A DNA stretch of 26,694 nucleotides. Origin: Planctomycetota bacterium (GTDB lineage Bacteria > Planctomycetota > UBA1135 > UBA2386). Made by a program: the position numbers and the translations under genes. Numbering within the stretch: the first letter of the stretch is position 1; each line of letters opens with the position of its first letter. Where the stretch lies: contig JACKIB010000034.1 of the NCBI GenBank assembly GCA_020638695.1, forward strand, positions 1 through 26,694. Reading direction: 5' to 3'. The notes under the pieces were generated by a model, which searched no databases, was not told where the DNA came from, and saw only the letters and a list, made by a program, of their open reading frames with translations. Of the stretch, positions 22,919-26,694 are shown one piece after another.

Positions 22919-24389
22919 CCGGACGCGCATTCCCGCGGAGTCGCCGGTGGCGATGGTCGCCCACCGCCTGGTGGTCACGCTGATCAACCTGGAGATGCAC
23001 GACCCGCGCGGGCAGTTGGTGCAGGACAGCGCACGACGCACCACCGAGCAGATCGTCACCGCGATCGACCGTGACCCGACCGCATCCATCACGATCGCGG
23101 TGCGCGACGGGTGCCTGTACCACGGCGACGAACTGCTGCTCGGCTCCACGCTGCAGGCGGCGCGCTTGATCGCGCTGTGCAGCGAACGCTCGATCGATGG
23201 CCTCCGCTTCGGCGCACAGACCACCCCGCACGAGCTGCTGGCCTTTCTCCTCCTGCTGTGCGACGAGGGCAAGCGGGACGCTCTCCACCCGGCCCGCGCC
23301 GCGACCCTGCTGCAGGCGGCCGGCATCGAGCACATCACGGTGCTCGCCGAGTCAGCCGACGCGCCGCGGCTGGACTCGCAGACCAGCGACACCGTGAGCA
23401 AGTATCAGGCGCTGTCCGGTTGCCTGCAGGAGAGCCACGTCGCCGCGTCGCGCGGCCACGACCTCGAGATCGAGAAAGCGTGCGGGATCATCGAGTCCGC
23501 GCTCAGCAAGGTGAACGCGCCCGCCGGGCTGCTGGCGCTGGCCTCGCACCACTTCATCGACAGCTTCACCGTCGGGCACTCGGTGCGGGTCGCACTGCTG
23601 GCACTGCAGGTCGCCGCGGCGGGCGGCGCGAGTCGGGAGAACCTGATCAGAATCGGGACCGCGGCGCTGTTGCACGACATCGGCAAGTCGCGCATTCCCC
23701 AGGAAGTGCTGTTCAAACAAGGGCGCCTGACCGACGAAGAACGCGAGATCATGGCGCGCCACCCGCGGCTCGGCGGCGAGGTCCTGCTCGAGCAACCGAA
23801 CCTCGACCCCGGAGCGATCGGTGCGGCGTTCTGCCACCACATGTCGCCGGCGGGTGGCTACCCGCAGCCCACACTCGCGTTCGAGCCATCGCCGGTCAGC
23901 AAACTGGTGCGCGTGTGCGACGTGTTCGAAGCCCTGACCGCGGTGCGCCCCTACAAGAAGGCGCTCACCCCGCTGGAGGCCTACGCGGTGATGTTCCGCG
24001 ACGAACGGGACTTCGACCAAGCGTGGCTGCGCTTCTTCGTCCAGGCGATGGGGATCTACCCGCAGGGCACGTTCCTGTCGCTGGACACCGGTGAGGTGGC
24101 GCTGGTGGTCGGCCCCGGCACCAGCCCGACGCAACCACTGGTCCAGCTGATGACCGACGCGCAGGGGCGCCCCTACCCCGACGGTGCACGGGACACCGTG
24201 CAGCTCGGTGAATGCGTCGACGGCATCACCCGCGACGTCGCCGCGGACCTGCCGGGACCGGACGCGGTATGGGGCGGAGCGCAGACCGCTGCGCCCGTTC
24301 ACCACAGCACACACGATCCCGCGAGTCACGATCACGGTGTGCAGGGCTGCTGCGGTGAGCAGCTGGTCGATCCACCACCGCGAGCCTGA
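22911..24389 (+). CDS. HD-GYP domain protein with altered GYP motif
   Basis: The 492-residue protein has a helical N-terminal half (1-200) of no named domain and an HD-GYP domain at about 205-380. The metal-binding residues are all visible: His223, the HD pair His255-Asp256 in LLHDIGK, His284, His309-His310 and Asp337. HD-GYP enzymes cleave cyclic di-GMP. The usual signature HHExxDGxGYP is here HHMSPAGGYP, shorter and without the glutamate, so nucleotide recognition may differ. A conserved C-terminal tail (YPQGTFLSLDTGEVALV) follows as in other members. No signal peptide or membrane segment. The last 40 residues are His-rich (APVHHSTHDP) and may bind metal or be disordered. Confidence 0.85.
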   Translation: MPDRTRIPAESPVAMVAHRLVVTLINLEMHDPRGQLVQDSARRTTEQIVTAIDRDPTASITIAVRDGCLYHGDELLLGSTLQAARLIALCSERSIDGLRFGAQTTPHELLAFLLLLCDEGKRDALHPARAATLLQAAGIEHITVLAESADAPRLDSQTSDTVSKYQALSGCLQESHVAASRGHDLEIEKACGIIESALSKVNAPAGLLALASHHFIDSFTVGHSVRVALLALQVAAAGGASRENLIRIGTAALLHDIGKSRIPQEVLFKQGRLTDEEREIMARHPRLGGEVLLEQPNLDPGAIGAAFCHHMSPAGGYPQPTLAFEPSPVSKLVRVCDVFEALTAVRPYKKALTPLEAYAVMFRDERDFDQAWLRFFVQAMGIYPQGTFLSLDTGEVALVVGPGTSPTQPLVQLMTDAQGRPYPDGARDTVQLGECVDGITRDVAADLPGPDAVWGGAQTAAPVHHSTHDPASHDHGVQGCCGEQLVDPPPRA

Positions 24390-24474
24390 TCGGCAGCGAC
24401 CCGAACCGGTGAGTGCGCGTTCGCGCCACCCGACAGGAATCGTCCGGACCGGGAGTGCAGCCGATTCGATCGGG

Positions 24475-24480
24475 TAAGGT
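24475..24480 (+). promoter_or_regulatory. Possible -10 element, 7 nt before ATG
   Basis: TAAGGT ends 7 nt before the ATG at 24488. If transcription starts at the usual distance from a -10, the mRNA would begin at or near the start codon. No ribosome-binding site is present, consistent with that. No -35 match found. Confidence 0.35.
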
Positions 24481-24487
24481 CCGGCCG

Positions 24488-25969
24488 ATGGACAGACTGG
24501 CCGCTGCCGTGCTCCTCTACCGCGGCGACGGCTCCGCACTCGAGTTGCTGCTGGTCCACCGCGCCCCCGAGCTCCGCTTCTTCGGTGACTACTTGGCGCT
24601 TCCCGGAGGCGTGGTCGATTCCACCGACGGCGACCCCGACGACCCCGGGGCGCTTCGCCGCTGCGCCGAGCGCGAGCTGTTCGAGGAGACCGGCGTCGTA
24701 CTCGACTCGGGAATGCGTTCCGCACCGGCAGCGCAGCGCGAGGCCGCGCGCCACGCGATGCTCGGCAGCGACCGTGCGGCGGGGCAGGCGGCGTGGGCTA
24801 ACCTCCGCACGTCCGCCCGGGGCGACGCCGATTTGGTCGAACTCTGCCGCATCAAGACCCCGGCGTTCGCCCCGGTTCGCTACGACACCGCGTTCTTCCT
24901 CGCCACCCTGCCGCACGGCGCTACGCCGGACATCTGGCCTGGCGAGCTGGTCGGCGGACGGATGGTGACCCCGCGCTCGGCCTTGACCGAGTGGAGCCAG
25001 GGTGCGTGCCACATCGTGCCACCGGTGCTGGTGCTGCTCGAGCTGCTGCGATCCGGCGATATCGCGTCGTTCCGCCAACGGGCGGCGGCGCTCGCCGCGG
25101 GGTTCGAGCGCGGCAAGCTGCACCGGGTGTTCTTCAGCCCGGGAATCCTGATGGCGTGCCTCGCGACGCCAACGCTACCGCCAGCGACGACCACCAACTG
25201 CTTCGTGGTCGGCACCGCGCGGTTGTCGATCATCGATCCGGGGACACCGGATCCCGCCGAGCAGGCGCGGCTGTTCGAGCTACTGGACGAACTGGTTGCC
25301 GAAGGCGCCGAGCTCGAGGCGGTGGTCTGCACCCACCACCATCCCGATCACGTCGGTGCGGTTCGCGCTGTCAGCCAGCGTTACCAGCTGCCAGTGCGGG
25401 GCCACGCCAAGACCCTGGAGCGCCTGCCGTCGGGCTGCCTGCTCGGGGCGCCGATCGAGGACGGCAGCCGGTTGGATCTGGGGAACGCGCCGGACGGCAG
25501 CCCCGACTGGCACCTCGAAGCGATGTACACCCCGGGGCATGACCGTGGCCACCTCGCGTTCCGCGACAGCCGATACGGGGCGGCGATCGTCGGCGACATG
25601 GTGTCGACCGTCGCGACGATCCTGATCGACCCGCCGGAAGGGCACATGGCGACCTACCTGGCCAGCCTGCGGCGGCTCCGCGACACCCCGATCAGCACCC
25701 TCCACCCGGCGCACGGCCCGGCGACCCTGCGGGCCCGCGCCCTGCTCGAGAAGTTCCTCGCCCACCGGCAGGCGCGGCAGACGGCGCTGCTGCGTGCCCT
25801 CGAGAGCGGGCCGGGCTCGGTCGAGTCACTGCTTCCGGTGGTCTACTCCGACGTTCCCGAGCCCATGCTCCCCTACGCATCCCGCGCGCTGTTGGCCGGG
25901 CTCGAGATGTCGGTCGAGGAAGGGGTGGTGGAAGGGGACGGCACGACCTGGCAGCTGGTGCGCCGTTGA
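24488..25969 (+). CDS. Nudix hydrolase / metallo-beta-lactamase fusion
   Basis: The 493-residue protein has two enzyme domains in one chain. Residues 1-200 are a Nudix domain, with the Nudix box spanning 40-69 (GG...RELFEETG, with about 8 residues inserted, as in NUDT19-like members that act on acyl-CoA). Residues 205-420 are a metallo-beta-lactamase fold with THHHPDH (282-288), His351 in TPGHDRGH, Asp370 in VGDM and His409 in HPAHG, all the zinc ligands. A helical, winged-helix-like end (420-493) resembles LACTB2-type proteins. Both active sites appear intact. There is no signal peptide. Thioester or acyl-CoA housekeeping is a possible role given the thiolase and crotonase nearby, but no shared operon supports it. 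Confidence 0.9.
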   Translation: MDRLAAAVLLYRGDGSALELLLVHRAPELRFFGDYLALPGGVVDSTDGDPDDPGALRRCAERELFEETGVVLDSGMRSAPAAQREAARHAMLGSDRAAGQAAWANLRTSARGDADLVELCRIKTPAFAPVRYDTAFFLATLPHGATPDIWPGELVGGRMVTPRSALTEWSQGACHIVPPVLVLLELLRSGDIASFRQRAAALAAGFERGKLHRVFFSPGILMACLATPTLPPATTTNCFVVGTARLSIIDPGTPDPAEQARLFELLDELVAEGAELEAVVCTHHHPDHVGAVRAVSQRYQLPVRGHAKTLERLPSGCLLGAPIEDGSRLDLGNAPDGSPDWHLEAMYTPGHDRGHLAFRDSRYGAAIVGDMVSTVATILIDPPEGHMATYLASLRRLRDTPISTLHPAHGPATLRARALLEKFLAHRQARQTALLRALESGPGSVESLLPVVYSDVPEPMLPYASRALLAGLEMSVEEGVVEGDGTTWQLVRR

Positions 25970-25982
25970 GGCGCGGACATCG

Positions 25983-26642
25983 TCAGCGCACCACCATGAT
26001 CTCGTCGAGCGCCTTGCGGGACTTGGCGTGGAGCGGCACCAAGCAATCGTCCGCGGGGTAGCCGAGCGGGATCAGGAGAAACGGGCGCTCGTGCGCCGGA
26101 CGGCCGAGGATCTGCCCGAGGAAGCCCATTGGGCTCGGCGTGTGGGTGAGCGTCGCGAGGCCGGCCATCTGGGCCGCAGCGAGGAACAGTCCGGTCGCGA
26201 GCCCTACCGACTCGTTCACGTAGTAGACCTGCGAGCCGTCGTCGCCCTTCATCAACTTGAACACGACCACCAACCACGGCACCGTCTCGAGGAAACCCTT
26301 GTCGGCATCGGTGCCGAGCGGTTCGAGGTCGCGCAGCCATTCGGGGTTGGCGCGGCGCGCGTAGAGCTCTCGCTCTTCGCGCTCCGCGGCGATGCGGATC
26401 TCGCGCTTCAGCGCTGCGTCACGCACGCACACGAACCGCCACGGCTGCTTGTTGGCGCCGCTTGGCGCGCTGCCGGCGGCGCGCACCAACCACTCCACCA
26501 GCTCGGCGTCGACCGGGCGATCGGAGAACATCCGCACCGTGCGCCGCCGACTCATCACCTCACAGAACCGGCGCGCGGCGTGTTCGGGTGCCTCGGTCGG
26601 CACGTAACGGTCGTCGTAGGGGACGAACCGGGGATCGCTCAT
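25983..26642 (-). CDS. Nitroreductase-family flavoprotein (iodotyrosine deiodinase-like)
   Basis: The product has 219 residues from the ATG at 26642. The FMN-binding start RRRTVRMFSDRPV and SAPSGANKQPW are typical of the family. The later segments NESVGLATGLFLAAAQMAG and TPSPMGFLGQIL follow the pattern of the deiodinase-like subgroup, which reduces halogenated or nitro-aromatic compounds; the substrate here is not predictable. It is cytoplasmic and expected to be a dimer. An ATG at 26654 would lie within the -10-like TATGCT, so the later one is preferred. The start codon sits in the right arm of a 9-bp hairpin. It converges with the Nudix-MBL gene, 13 bp apart. Confidence 0.9.
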   Translation of the reverse strand: MSDPRFVPYDDRYVPTEAPEHAARRFCEVMSRRRTVRMFSDRPVDAELVEWLVRAAGSAPSGANKQPWRFVCVRDAALKREIRIAAEREERELYARRANPEWLRDLEPLGTDADKGFLETVPWLVVVFKLMKGDDGSQVYYVNESVGLATGLFLAAAQMAGLATLTHTPSPMGFLGQILGRPAHERPFLLIPLGYPADDCLVPLHAKSRKALDEIMVVR

Positions 26643-26668
26643 CTGCCGCAGCATAGACCGCGGCAGAT
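26641..26668 (-). promoter_or_regulatory. Inverted repeat over the nitroreductase start, with -10-like hexamer in its loop
   Basis: ATCTGCCGC (26668-26660 on the minus strand) is perfectly repeated in inverse as GCGGCAGAT (26649-26641), the end of which includes AT of the start codon. Between them TATGCT (26655-26650) is a possible -10, ending 7 nt before ATG. The repeat could be an operator for a dimeric regulator spanning the promoter. If transcription starts upstream it could instead hide the start codon in a hairpin. Confidence 0.45.
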
Positions 26669-26694
26669 CGAATGCGTCAGCGAGTCCGCGCGCT

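Noticed and set aside
22142..24725. Long minus-strand frames opposite the HD-GYP pair (419 and 457 residues)
   Set aside because: The plus strand carries intact HD-GYP ligands and overlapping genes; the minus frames show only biased composition.

Overview
This is a GC-rich bacterial chromosome segment of about 26.7 kb, with 22 protein genes called, one tRNA and a cluster of palindromic repeats. The organism is probably a member of the Planctomycetota. That is an inference from the GC-rich lineage-specific secreted beta-rich proteins, weak or absent ribosome-binding sites, and the mixture of GSCFA, SPFH, HEAT and TPR-type secreted proteins. No marker gene here settles it.

Region 1 (1-12.9 kb) is accessory in character. 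Two paralogous copies of a three-gene cassette lie in opposite orientation at its ends: 530-2531 on the plus strand and 10834-12837 on the minus strand. Each encodes a single-pass membrane protein, a roughly 90-residue signal-less beta-rich protein whose start codon overlaps the previous stop, and a roughly 370-residue secreted protein. Between them lie a coupled GSCFA / SGNH-like pair (2727-5635), a lipoprotein, an exported HEAT-like protein, an exported helical TPR-like protein, a small secreted protein and an orphan ORF. I do not know what the cassette does; it is the best candidate here for an undescribed system.

Region 2 (12.9-16.9 kb) is more ordinary. It has a tRNA-Arg(ACG) with its own promoter and encoded CCA, a helical hypothetical protein and a class IV PLP aminotransferase. 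The aminotransferase is divergent from a translationally coupled pair of SPFH/band-7 membrane proteins that resemble an HflK/HflC-like partnership.

Region 3 (16.9-18.15 kb) has no intact gene. It contains the decayed remnant of a RAYT/Y1 (REP-associated) transposase, followed by three different palindromic elements (168, 182 and 169 bp) joined head to tail so that each junction shares one CTAG. Removing them restores a perfect 8-bp hairpin with CTAG in its loop, just downstream of the crotonase gene. End fragments of the middle element recur near 19.57 kb and 22.14 kb.

Region 4 (18.15-26.7 kb) holds a minus-strand operon: thiolase, exported cyclophilin, cytoplasmic cyclophilin and crotonase, behind an extended -10-like promoter. 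Next is a plus-strand pair of a hypothetical protein and an HD-GYP protein with an altered GYP motif, then a Nudix / metallo-beta-lactamase fusion, and a divergent nitroreductase-family flavoprotein. Two of these genes have a -10-like hexamer exactly 7 nt before ATG, which suggests leaderless transcripts.
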